From: Telmatospirillum siberiense
GTDB taxonomy: Bacteria; Pseudomonadota; Alphaproteobacteria; Rhodospirillales; Magnetospirillaceae
NCBI RefSeq assembly: GCF_002845745.1
Contig: NZ_PIUM01000029.1
Location: 1-64,000, forward strand
Length of the DNA stretch: 64,000 nt
Direction of reading: 5' to 3'
Under the pieces are notes generated by a model. That model saw only the letters and a program-made list of their open reading frames with translations. It searched no databases and was not told the DNA's origin. The first letter of the stretch is position 1; each line of letters starts with the position of its first letter. Shown in pieces: positions 52,346-60,319 of this stretch. Made by a program: the position numbers and the translations under genes.

Positions 52346-54219
52346 GCGGCTTTCTCCTTGGTCTTGACGGCCGGCCGGATCGCCCGCCACGCCTGGAAGC
52401 GGTCCGCCGTCCAGGCGACGATGCCCTGCGGGAAGGCCACCACCAGCAGAATGATCACCACGCCGATGACCGCCCGCCAGTAGTCGGTGTAGGTGCTGAC
52501 GAAGATGCGCAGCGCCGTGTAGATCACCGCCCCCACCACCGGGCCGGTCAGGGTCTGGATGCCGCCCAGCAGGACCATCACCAGGCCGTCCACCGAGGTG
52601 CCGATGGAGGCGCTGTCCGGAAAGACGCTGCCCTTGAAGAACGCGAACAGCCCGCCGGCCAATCCGGCGAAGAAACCGCACAGGATGAAGGCCAGCCAGC
52701 GGTGATGGCGCGCATCGATGCCGATGGCGTCGGCGCGGATCTCCGAATCGCGGCAGGCCCGCAGGGTATAGCCGAAGGGCGAGAAGACGATATGGCGCAA
52801 AATCAGGATCGAGCCGCCGCAGACGACCAGGGTCAGGTAGTAGAAGGCGACCGGACCCGACGCCCAATGGGACGGCCACACCCCGAGGATGCCGTTGTCC
52901 CCGCCGGTCAGGCTCGACCATTGGAAGGCCACGGCGTAGGTGATCTGGGCGAAGGCCAGGGTCAGCATGGACAGATAGACCCCGGAAAGCCGCACGCAGA
53001 ACCATCCATAGACCAGGGCGCCCAGGGCGCCGGTCAGCGGTCCGGCCAGCAGCGCCAGTTCCATCGGCAGGCCCAGGCTCTTGGCCGCCAGGGCCGCGCC
53101 GTAGGACCCCAGGCCGAAATAGGCGGCATGCCCGAAGGAGACCATGCCGCCGATGCCGCTCAGCAGATGCAGGCTGGCGGCGAACAGGGCATAGATGGCC
53201 ATTTCGGTGGCGACGTTGAGCGCATAGCCGCTCCCCAGCCAGGGCAACGCCAGCAGCAGGACGGCCACCAGCAGGAAAGCCTTGCCGGCGGCCGGCGGCA
53301 ACCGGCGCAGGACCCGGCCGCCGGCCACGGCGGCGCCGTGCGCCAGACTTTGCGGCTTACCGCGCAGTCCCCATGGACGCACCACCAGGATGACCGCCAT
53401 GGCGAGGAAGGTCAGCACCAGGGTCATCTGCGGAAACACCAGGATGCCGAAGGCGTTCAGTTCCCCGATGATGATGGCCGCCAGGAAGGCGCCGAAGACG
53501 TTGCCCAGCCCGCCGATGACGACCACGACGAAGACCTCGACGATGATCTGCAGATCCATCGCGTGGCTGACCGCGCCGCGCGGCAATTGCAGGGCGCCGC
53601 CCAGGCCGGCCAGCAGGGCGCCCAGGGTGAAGACGCCGGTGAACAGCGAGGCCTGATTGACCCCCAGCGCCGCCACCATGTCGCGGTCATGGGTGGCGGC
53701 GCGCACCAGCGTGCCCCAATGGGTCCGATGGAACAGCAGCCACAGCAGGGCCAGCACCACGGGCCCGAGGGAAATAAGGAACAGATCATATTGGGGAATG
53801 GCCTGATGGAAGAGGCGCACCGCCCCTGCGAGGCCGGGCGCACGCGGCCCCAGCAGATCCTCAGGCCCCCAGATCATCAGAACCGCGTCCTGCACCACCA
53901 GCACCACGCCGAAGGTGGCCAGAAGCTGCAGCAGCTCGGGTGCATGGTAGATCTTGCGCAGCAGGGTCACTTCCAGCAGCAGCCCGAGCAGCGCCACGCC
54001 CAATGCCGCGACCGGCAGGGCGATCCAGAAATTGCCGCCGCCCAGGCCCGAATGTTCCACCAGGCTGTAGGCGATATAGGCCCCCAGCATATAGAGCGAG
54101 CCATGGGCGAAGTTCACGATGCGGCTGACGCCGAAGATGATGGACAGCCCCGAGGCGACGAGGAAAAGAGACGAGGCGCTCGCCAAACCGGTCAAGAACT
54201 GGGAGAACAGGAATTCCAT
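52342..54219 (-). CDS. Fused LivH-LivM permease of a branched-chain-type ABC importer
   Basis: 625 residues in one frame. Residues 1 to about 290 are LivH-like (SIIFGVSRIVNFAHGSLYML, VRAATHDRDMVAALGVNQAS, FVVVVIGGLGNVFGAFLAAI). Residues about 320-600 are LivM-like (MVSFGHAAYFGLGSYGAALA, FGYTLRACRDSEIRADAIGI, GLVMVLLGGIQTLTGPVVGA). These two permeases are normally separate polypeptides, so this is a gene fusion with about 30 linking residues. The ATPase genes follow and the binding protein lies upstream. Confidence 0.93.
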   Translation of the reverse strand: MEFLFSQFLTGLASASSLFLVASGLSIIFGVSRIVNFAHGSLYMLGAYIAYSLVEHSGLGGGNFWIALPVAALGVALLGLLLEVTLLRKIYHAPELLQLLATFGVVLVVQDAVLMIWGPEDLLGPRAPGLAGAVRLFHQAIPQYDLFLISLGPVVLALLWLLFHRTHWGTLVRAATHDRDMVAALGVNQASLFTGVFTLGALLAGLGGALQLPRGAVSHAMDLQIIVEVFVVVVIGGLGNVFGAFLAAIIIGELNAFGILVFPQMTLVLTFLAMAVILVVRPWGLRGKPQSLAHGAAVAGGRVLRRLPPAAGKAFLLVAVLLLALPWLGSGYALNVATEMAIYALFAASLHLLSGIGGMVSFGHAAYFGLGSYGAALAAKSLGLPMELALLAGPLTGALGALVYGWFCVRLSGVYLSMLTLAFAQITYAVAFQWSSLTGGDNGILGVWPSHWASGPVAFYYLTLVVCGGSILILRHIVFSPFGYTLRACRDSEIRADAIGIDARHHRWLAFILCGFFAGLAGGLFAFFKGSVFPDSASIGTSVDGLVMVLLGGIQTLTGPVVGAVIYTALRIFVSTYTDYWRAVIGVVIILLVVAFPQGIVAWTADRFQAWRAIRPAVKTKEKAA

Positions 54220-54281
54220 GGAGAGCGCCTCTGCTCGGTAAAGGATTGGAGGATGGGTCCGCCTCGTCCACCAAAACAGTT

Positions 54282-55493
54282 TCAGTCGGCCGGACGACGG
54301 GCCTTGACCTCGGCGAGGCCCGGCAGGTAGTCCTCGCCCCTCTTATAAGTCCAATCCACCATCACGCCCTTGCCGTCCTTGACGGCGGTCTTGCCGACGA
54401 ACAGGCCCAGTGTCGACTGGTGATCCTCGGGCCGGTAGGTGATTTCGCCGAACGGCGTCGCCACCTTCACCCCGGCGGCGGCGGCCACCAGCTTTTCCGT
54501 ATCGGTGCTGCCGGCCTTGGCCAGGATGGCCGCCACCGATTTCATGGTGGAATAGCCGACGATCGAGCCCAGCTTGGGCAATTCGCCATACTTGGCCTGA
54601 TAGGCCTTGAGGAACGCCTTATGCTCGGGCGTATCGATCTGCGCCGCCGGATAGCCGGTGATGATCCAGCCCGGCACCGTTTCGGCTCCCAGCGGATCGA
54701 GATATTCCGGCTCGCCGGTCAGCATGCTGACCACCGCCTTGCCCTCGAACAGACCGCGGGTGTTGCCCTCGCGGATCAGCTTGATGAGATCGGGACCGAA
54801 GGTCACGTTGAAGATGGCCTCGGGCTGGGCGCGGGCCAGGGCCTGGACGGTGGCCCCCGCGTCGATCTTGCCCTGGGCGGGCCATTGCTCGTCGACCCAT
54901 TGGATATCGGGCCGCCTGGCCGACAGCATGGCCTTGAAGACGGCCACCGAGCTTTGACCGTATTCATAGTTGGGGGCGACGGTGGCCCAGCGCTTGGCCG
55001 GAAGCTTGGCGGCCTCCTCCACCAGCACGGCGACCTGCGGACGGGTCGGCGGCCGCAGACGGAAGGTGTAGCGATGCCCCTGCTCCATGGTCATGGCGTC
55101 GGTCAGGGGCTCGGCGGCGACGAACAGCACCTTGCGCTGCTTGGCGACGTCCGACACGGCGAGACCGATGTGGGAGAAGAAGGTTCCCATCAGCAGGCTG
55201 ACGTTTTCACGCGACAGCAGTTCGTTGGCCACCGTCACCGCGTCGCCCGGCTTGCCGTTGTCGTCGCGCGAGATCACCTCGACGGGGCGGCCGTTGATGC
55301 CGCCCGCCGCGTTGATTTCCTCAAGCGCCATCTGCCAGCCGTTGCGATAAGGCAAGGTGAAGGCCGGCAGGGTTGAATAGCTGTTGATCTCGCCGACCTT
55401 GATCGGCTCGGCCGCCCGGCCGGGACCTGAAAACAGGCAGGAGGCCACGACGCCCATCGCGCCCAATGCTGCGGATACGGATCTGATTGCCAT
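54282..55493 (-). CDS. ABC transporter substrate-binding protein (LivK/Peripla_BP_6 type)
   Basis: 403 residues from the ATG at 55491-55493, with AAGGA upstream; an upstream frame start at 55532 is weaker. The signal peptide is cut near GRAA-EPIKVGEINSYST. The mature part is a type I periplasmic binding fold (GWQMALEEINAAGGINGRPV, GTFFSHIGLAVSDVAKQRKV, WATVAPNYEYGQSSVAVFKA). The family binds branched-chain amino acids, amides, urea and aromatic acids. Genes on both sides suggest it binds nicotinate or another N-heterocyclic carboxylate. Confidence 0.9.
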   Translation of the reverse strand: MAIRSVSAALGAMGVVASCLFSGPGRAAEPIKVGEINSYSTLPAFTLPYRNGWQMALEEINAAGGINGRPVEVISRDDNGKPGDAVTVANELLSRENVSLLMGTFFSHIGLAVSDVAKQRKVLFVAAEPLTDAMTMEQGHRYTFRLRPPTRPQVAVLVEEAAKLPAKRWATVAPNYEYGQSSVAVFKAMLSARRPDIQWVDEQWPAQGKIDAGATVQALARAQPEAIFNVTFGPDLIKLIREGNTRGLFEGKAVVSMLTGEPEYLDPLGAETVPGWIITGYPAAQIDTPEHKAFLKAYQAKYGELPKLGSIVGYSTMKSVAAILAKAGSTDTEKLVAAAAGVKVATPFGEITYRPEDHQSTLGLFVGKTAVKDGKGVMVDWTYKRGEDYLPGLAEVKARRPAD

Positions 55494-55541
55494 GCGCGCT
55501 GTTCCTTCACGCTTTTTTAAGTCGTTGGTCACAAGGCTTGT

Positions 55542-56129
55542 TTAACGCAAACCGTCCTCACCCTTGATATCCTCGGCCGCCAGCCCCCCGATGCGGGGCA
55601 GCGGACGGCCGCTGTCGGTCACCGCCACGGCGATGACGATCTCGTTGGCCCGGGGGGCGTCGGAGATGCGGATCTCGGCGCCGTCGAAATGGCTGCGCAC
55701 GAAAGCCGCATCCTTGTGGCCCAGGGGAATGTCGAGCGCCACGCCCGGCCCGCCGCGCTTTTTCGACGACGGTACCAGGGCCGCGCCCTTTTCCACCGCC
55801 TTGCGCAAGGGAGCGCCCAGCTTGGGATGCAGCAGGGCGGCGGCGTGCTCAAGCTCGCCATTTTCACCAACGGCGGCCGCCTTGCCATAACTTTGCGCCT
55901 GGGCGGGGGTAATGCCCAGGGCCGCCACCGCCCGCTGGCCCAGAAGACCGCCCAATTCCTCGCCTATTTCGATCAGCAGGTCGAGATTTTCGTGATAGGC
56001 CCCGGCGAAAGGGTTCTCGATTACCGCGGCGGCCACCGCCTTGCGGGTGGCAGGAACCACCGGACGATCCATCTCGCGATGGGTTTCCTCGACGGTGACC
56101 ACGATCTTGCGGATCTTCGCCTTGCTCAT
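55542..56129 (-). CDS. AA_synth (DUF1185, PF06684) family protein, copy A
   Basis: 195 residues, starting MSKAKIRKIVVTVEETHREM. Family features: AVIENPFAGAYHENLDLLIE, GKAAAVGENGELEHAAALLH, LVPSSKKRGGPGVALDIPL, and SHFDGAEIRISDAPRANEIV. Structures of this family show a variant chorismate-mutase-like fold; no reaction is established. It overlaps copy B by four bases, and the paralogues clearly differ, so they may form a heteromer. Conserved placement between a 6-hydroxynicotinate reductase and an importer suggests a role in the downstream ring-opened intermediates. Confidence 0.88.
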   Translation of the reverse strand: MSKAKIRKIVVTVEETHREMDRPVVPATRKAVAAAVIENPFAGAYHENLDLLIEIGEELGGLLGQRAVAALGITPAQAQSYGKAAAVGENGELEHAAALLHPKLGAPLRKAVEKGAALVPSSKKRGGPGVALDIPLGHKDAAFVRSHFDGAEIRISDAPRANEIVIAVAVTDSGRPLPRIGGLAAEDIKGEDGLR

Positions 56130-56710
56130 CGCAACCCGTCCTTTCCCTGAATTTCCGAAGCGGCCAGGCCGCCCAGCCTGTGATGGATCCTGGCGCCGGT
56201 GGACATGACCAGCACCAAAACGATCTCATCGGCCCGCGGTCCGTCGGCAACCCCCACCTCCATGGCGTCGAAATGACTGCGCACGTAGGAAGCGTTGACA
56301 TGGGTCAGCGGCACGTCGAGTCTGGCCCCCACCCCGCCCACCTTCTTGGTGGAGGGCACGATGGCCTTGGCCTCGCCCAGGGCGTCGCGCATGGCGTAGC
56401 CCCCCGGTACATGCCAAAGGGCGCCATGCTCCAGTTCGCCGGCCGAACCGACGATGGCGCCCTTGCCATAGCCCTGGATGGTGGCGGGCCCGCCCCCCAA
56501 CATCAGCACCAGCCGGCGCGCCATGTCGGCGCCCAGGGGTTCCAGATCCTTCATGAACCAGGCGATATCCTCGACGAAGCGCCCGGCGAAGGGATTGCGG
56601 ATCACCGTCAGGATGGCCGCCCGCCGCAGCGGTTCGTCCGGCGGCGGACCGCCCTCGTGATAGATCTCCTCGGCGAGTGTCACCACCTTGCGGATCTCGA
56701 TATTGTTCAT
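56126..56710 (-). CDS. AA_synth (DUF1185, PF06684) family protein, copy B
   Basis: 194 residues, starting MNNIEIRKVVTLAEEIYHEG. The same motifs as copy A are present: TVIRNPFAGRFVEDIAWFMK, GKGAIVGSAGELEHGALWHV, IVPSTKKVGGVGARLDVPL and SHFDAMEVGVADGPRADEIV. The overall similarity to copy A is clear but partial, indicating an old duplication. Its stop overlaps copy A by four bases and its start overlaps the UPF0280 stop by one base (TGATG). Unknown activity. Confidence 0.88.
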   Translation of the reverse strand: MNNIEIRKVVTLAEEIYHEGGPPPDEPLRRAAILTVIRNPFAGRFVEDIAWFMKDLEPLGADMARRLVLMLGGGPATIQGYGKGAIVGSAGELEHGALWHVPGGYAMRDALGEAKAIVPSTKKVGGVGARLDVPLTHVNASYVRSHFDAMEVGVADGPRADEIVLVLVMSTGARIHHRLGGLAASEIQGKDGLR

Positions 56711-57579
56711 CACGCGCACTCCGCTCTTTCGTCCGACGGCAGAAAGACACCGCCGCCGACGACCTCGACCACGCCCCGCAAGGACAGCTTCGCGCCACCG
56801 ATCAGCCCCCGCCGAAGCAATATCCTTGCCTTTTCCACACCGGCGGCGATTGCCCGGCGGCAATCCGCCTCGTCCAGCGGACCGACCGCCACGGTGACCG
56901 AACGGTCGCCCAGGTCGCTGTCGGGATCGAGATCCCTGGCCGGCCGGCGGCTGACCGCCGGATGTCCGGGAAGATCGACGGCATTGGCGATGACGGTGGC
57001 CGCGGCGTCGGCCTCCGCGGCGTTGCGCCCCAGCACCGTCACCGAATCGGCGATACCAAGGGAAAAACTGCGCCCGCCGGCACCACTGGTGGCGATGCCG
57101 CGAACCGGCTGGGCGGCCCCAATCACCGCATGGGCATCCACCGCCCCGCCATCGATCCGGCTGACCACGCCGATGCGGAAGGACCGGCCGGACGCCAGGT
57201 GAAAGGCGATGTCGCCGCCGTTGTTGACATAGGCGCGCGACAGCCGGCGTCCGTCCAGCATGGCCGCCAGCACATGGTCGGCGACCGCGCCGGCCACCGC
57301 CGCCATCGGAGTGATGAAGTGGTCGGCCAGGGGCAGCACGGCCCCCAGCATGGCCCGGGCGACGGCGCCGTCCACCGGCAGGCCGGGACGGGCGAACGAC
57401 CGCAGAATAGGCAGCTGTGCCGCCAAAACCGGCAGAATGGGATGAAAACGGGCTTCCGCCTGGACATAGGCGCGCGCCACCTCGGCCGGTTCGCCGAAGG
57501 CCTCGACCACCAGATCGATGGGGCCGTGCTGCAGATGCAGCCGCCGGCGGTCGGCGAGAAGCGTGGCCCGCGCCGTCAT
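56710..57579 (-). CDS. UPF0280 family protein (ApbE-like fold)
   Basis: 289 residues from the ATG at 57577-57579, overlapping the reductase stop by four bases. Features: PMAAVAGAVADHVLAAML, AYVNNGGDIAFHLASG, GIATSGAGGRSFSLGIADSV and VTVLGRNAAEADAAATVIAN. These fit UPF0280, whose members resemble ApbE flavin transferases. A flavin-attachment or assembly role for the adjacent reductase is attractive but unproven. The tight coupling argues for an obligate role in the pathway. Confidence 0.85.
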   Translation of the reverse strand: MTARATLLADRRRLHLQHGPIDLVVEAFGEPAEVARAYVQAEARFHPILPVLAAQLPILRSFARPGLPVDGAVARAMLGAVLPLADHFITPMAAVAGAVADHVLAAMLDGRRLSRAYVNNGGDIAFHLASGRSFRIGVVSRIDGGAVDAHAVIGAAQPVRGIATSGAGGRSFSLGIADSVTVLGRNAAEADAAATVIANAVDLPGHPAVSRRPARDLDPDSDLGDRSVTVAVGPLDEADCRRAIAAGVEKARILLRRGLIGGAKLSLRGVVEVVGGGVFLPSDERAECA

Positions 57580-59039
57580 CCGGGCCGCCCTCCCCAGGCG
57601 TAGTGGTGGGACGCCATCGGCCACGGATTGCCGGAGGGCCAGGCGAGCACCTTCCGGCGGTCCAGCAGCTCCAGTTGCCCGGCCCTGACGACGTTGCCGG
57701 CATGGCCGCCCATGGCGACATAGTCGTCGAGGCGCATGGTGAATTCGACGGGCGCCACCAGGGCCGGCGTCGGCACCGAGCCGAAAGCGTTCTTCGGCAG
57801 CAAGGTGACGTCCACCATGAAGGTGATGCCGCCGCCCGGCCAGACATAGGTGGGCGCGCCCCCGCAGGTCACATGGGTCAGCCCCTTCTTGACGGACTGG
57901 GTGAGCAGCACCGGATTTTCCGTCACCCCGGCGCGCAGCGAGCCTCCGGCGCCGGCGATGAACAGAACGGTGCACAACGCCGGCTCGCAGTTTTCCCGGA
58001 TCCTTTCGACCGTGGCCGCCACCGCGTCGGGCATCGGCGCGGGAACCGGGATCAGGGCGTCATCCAGCAGGTAATAGCCGGAATGCTCGCCGGTGGTGCT
58101 GACCATCAGGAGACGCAGGCCCGGGCGGGCATATCTGGCGTCGAAGCGCTCGATGATCGACAGGGGCTCGGTGATGTCGGTGCCGCCCCAGCCGGTGCCG
58201 GGATCGGCCACCTGGAAGTAGCGCCCCGGGGTGGACCGCCGGCCGCGGAGGACCACGCCGCTTTCCGGCAGGCCCAGATAGCGGCCGGCCTTATGTTCGG
58301 TCAGCACGCCGGTGATATGGTCGTCCACCACCACCACCTCGTCGACCAGCCCGGCCCACTGCTTGGCGAAGATGCCGATGGTGGCCGAACCGCAGCCGAC
58401 CCGCATGCGGTCCTCGGGCACGTCATTGACCACCGGCGGACGGCCGGCCTGCACCAGCACGCGGGCCCCGCCGTCGATGACCAGCTCCACCGCCTGACGG
58501 TTGGACAGCTCCAGCAGGGTCCGGCAGGTCTGCCTCCCCTCGGCCTTGCTGCCGCCGGTCAGATGATGGACGCCGCCCAGGGACAGCATCTGCGAGCCGT
58601 ATTCCCCGGTGGTGACGTGACCGACCGCCTCGCCGTCGCGGCGCACCACGGCGCCTTCCGGCCCGAGGAAACGGTCGGTGTCGACCTTCACCTTGACGCC
58701 GCAATAGCTGAAGATGCCTTCGGTGACCACGGTCACCATGTCGACGCCCTCATGGGTGCTGGCAACGATGAAAGGGGCCGGTTTGTAATCGGGATAGGTG
58801 GTGGCGGCGCCGATGCCGGTGACGAACTGCCGGCCGTCCTCGGCCGCCTGGGCGTCCCATTCCCGTTCGAGGAAAGGAACAGCGTCGCCGTCGGCCTCCA
58901 TGGTTCGTTGGAGTACAATCAAAGGATCGACACGAACCAGCTCCCCGCCGACATTGGCATAGCGATCGCAAGCGCCGCCGCGGCCCTCGCGGATCCGGCA
59001 CAATACCGGGCAAGCGTCGCAGTTGATGATGTCACTCAC
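57576..59039 (-). CDS. 6-hydroxynicotinate reductase-like iron-sulfur protein
   Basis: 487 residues from a GTG at 59037-59039, seven bases after AGGGAG; the adjacent GTG at 59042 is too close to it. An N-terminal Cys cluster Cys7-x2-Cys10-x3-Cys14-x9-Cys24 (NCDACPVLCRIREGRGGACD) likely binds Fe-S. Other family blocks are GIFSYCGVKVKVDTDRFLG, GGARVLVQAGRPPVVND, VVVDDHITGVLTEHKAGRYL and GGAPTYVWPGGGITFMVD. The homologue in Eubacterium barkeri reduces 6-hydroxynicotinate to tetrahydro-6-oxonicotinate with reduced ferredoxin. First gene of the operon down to livF, with two motif copies upstream. Confidence 0.85.
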   Translation of the reverse strand: MSDIINCDACPVLCRIREGRGGACDRYANVGGELVRVDPLIVLQRTMEADGDAVPFLEREWDAQAAEDGRQFVTGIGAATTYPDYKPAPFIVASTHEGVDMVTVVTEGIFSYCGVKVKVDTDRFLGPEGAVVRRDGEAVGHVTTGEYGSQMLSLGGVHHLTGGSKAEGRQTCRTLLELSNRQAVELVIDGGARVLVQAGRPPVVNDVPEDRMRVGCGSATIGIFAKQWAGLVDEVVVVDDHITGVLTEHKAGRYLGLPESGVVLRGRRSTPGRYFQVADPGTGWGGTDITEPLSIIERFDARYARPGLRLLMVSTTGEHSGYYLLDDALIPVPAPMPDAVAATVERIRENCEPALCTVLFIAGAGGSLRAGVTENPVLLTQSVKKGLTHVTCGGAPTYVWPGGGITFMVDVTLLPKNAFGSVPTPALVAPVEFTMRLDDYVAMGGHAGNVVRAGQLELLDRRKVLAWPSGNPWPMASHHYAWGGRPG

Positions 59040-59098
59040 CACAGATCTCCCTGATCCCTGAAGCCCGGCCCGGAGAAACGGCCCGACGACAGGAATAT

Positions 59099-59139
59099 CA
59101 TATGTGTACGCACAAAAACAAGATGCATGCACAAAAATA
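59099..59139. promoter_or_regulatory. Predicted tandem MarR operators before the reductase operon
   Basis: CATATGTGTACGCACAAAA at 59099-59117 and GATGCATGCACAAAAATA at 59122-59139 lie about 60 and 85 bases before the reductase start. The first is very near the palindromic consensus; the second is a half-matching copy. They are followed by a CTCTTTTAAAAGAG palindrome at 59143-59156. Confidence 0.6.
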
Positions 59140-59200
59140 AGACTCTTTTAAAAGAGACTATTTTTTATGCAGAATATCCGGACATCACGGCCCGAAAGCA

Positions 59201-59237
59201 AACAACCTGCGATGAGCCGCGCTCATCGCAGGTTGTT
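59201..59237 (-). terminator. Terminator after fpr-like gene
   Basis: A perfect 17-bp stem (AACAACCTGCGATGAGC / GCTCATCGCAGGTTGTT) with a CGC loop. On the minus strand it lies 37 bases after the ferredoxin-NADP reductase stop and is followed by TGCTTTC, so it most likely ends that transcript and insulates the reductase operon promoter. Confidence 0.88.
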
Positions 59238-59273
59238 CGGCGCGGCGCCAAGGGCGCATGAGGGGCGCCGCTA

Positions 59274-60047
59274 TTACTGTTCGACGAAGGCCTTCTCGAT
59301 CACATATTCGGCGGGATCCGAGCTGCTGCCTTCGCTCAGACCGGCCTCCTCCAGCAGGCGCTGGGTGTCGCGCAACATGGCCGGACTGCCGCACAGCATG
59401 AAGCGATCGTCGGCGGCGTTGAGCGGCGGCAGACCGACATCGGCGAAAAGCTTGCCGCTGGCCATCAGATCGGTGATGCGCCCCTGGTTGCGGAAGGTCT
59501 CGCGGGTGACCGTCGGGTAATAAATCAGCTTTTCCCGCACCGTCTCGCCGAAAAATTCATTTTCCGGCAGTTCGCGCGTGAGCAGATCATGGTAGGCCAG
59601 TTCGGCCACCTGACGGCAACCATGCACCAGGACCACTTTCTCGAACCGCTCATAGGTTTCCGGATCCTTGAGCACGCTGAGAAAGGGGGCGAGGCCCGTG
59701 CCGGTGCCCAGCAGATAGAGGTTGCGGCCGGCGGTCAAATTGTCGAGCAGCAGGGTCCCGGTCGCCTTGGCGCCGACCAGGATCTCATCGCCTTCGCGCA
59801 GATGCTGGAGGCGCGAGGTCAGCGGCCCGTCCGGCACCTTGATGCTGAAAAATTCGAGGGTTTCCTCGTAATTGGCGCTGGCCATGCTGTAGGCCCTGAG
59901 CAGGGGACGGCCGTCGACCGGAAGCCCGATCATCACAAACTGCCCGCTCCGGAAACGGAAGGAGCGGTCGCGGGTGGTGGTGAAACTGAAAAGATCGTCC
60001 GTCCAGTGATGGACCGACAGGACCGTTTCATGGCGGATACTGCTCAT
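59274..60047 (-). CDS. fpr: Ferredoxin-NADP reductase (Fpr type)
   Basis: 257 residues from the ATG at 60045-60047, preceded by AGAGGAAG. FAD-binding RPLLRAYSMASANYEETLEF, NADP-binding GTGTGLAPFLSVLKDPETYE, and the C-terminal DDRFMLCGSPAMLRDTQRLL are typical of bacterial FNR class I. It would exchange electrons between NADPH and ferredoxin or flavodoxin. Within this locus it could supply reduced ferredoxin to the 6-hydroxynicotinate reductase. It has its own promoter with two motif-like sites upstream and its own terminator. No ferredoxin gene is in the window. Confidence 0.9.
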   Translation of the reverse strand: MSSIRHETVLSVHHWTDDLFSFTTTRDRSFRFRSGQFVMIGLPVDGRPLLRAYSMASANYEETLEFFSIKVPDGPLTSRLQHLREGDEILVGAKATGTLLLDNLTAGRNLYLLGTGTGLAPFLSVLKDPETYERFEKVVLVHGCRQVAELAYHDLLTRELPENEFFGETVREKLIYYPTVTRETFRNQGRITDLMASGKLFADVGLPPLNAADDRFMLCGSPAMLRDTQRLLEEAGLSEGSSSDPAEYVIEKAFVEQ

Positions 60048-60096
60048 CTTCTTCCTCTGGCAAGATCGTTGCGCCGCACCCCAGTCGCGGCATCTA

Positions 60097-60199
60097 AATG
60101 CGTGTACGCATAAATACAATCTATGTCAATAGATGTAGTTACCCAAGAAAACCGCCAAAATTATTGGAGGTATCCCGCTCATATCATATGTATACATAT
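60097..60199. promoter_or_regulatory. Predicted MarR operators upstream of fpr
   Basis: AATGCGTGTACGCATAAA at 60097-60114 (near-perfect 14-bp palindrome ATGCGTGTACGCAT) and ATATGTATACATAT at 60186-60199 (perfect palindrome). They begin about 50 and 140 bases upstream of the fpr start. These are the cleanest copies of the shared motif. The rest of the gap to 60320 holds no gene. Confidence 0.62.
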
Positions 60200-60319
60200 T
60201 AATTGGGCGGTCGCCATGACGCGGCGGAACGAATGGAGACGCTCGTTGAAGGAGGAACGTGTCTCCCACCCCCGGCAGGGGCGGAAGCCCCCCGGCTTCA
60301 CACCGGGGCTCCGCGGTCG

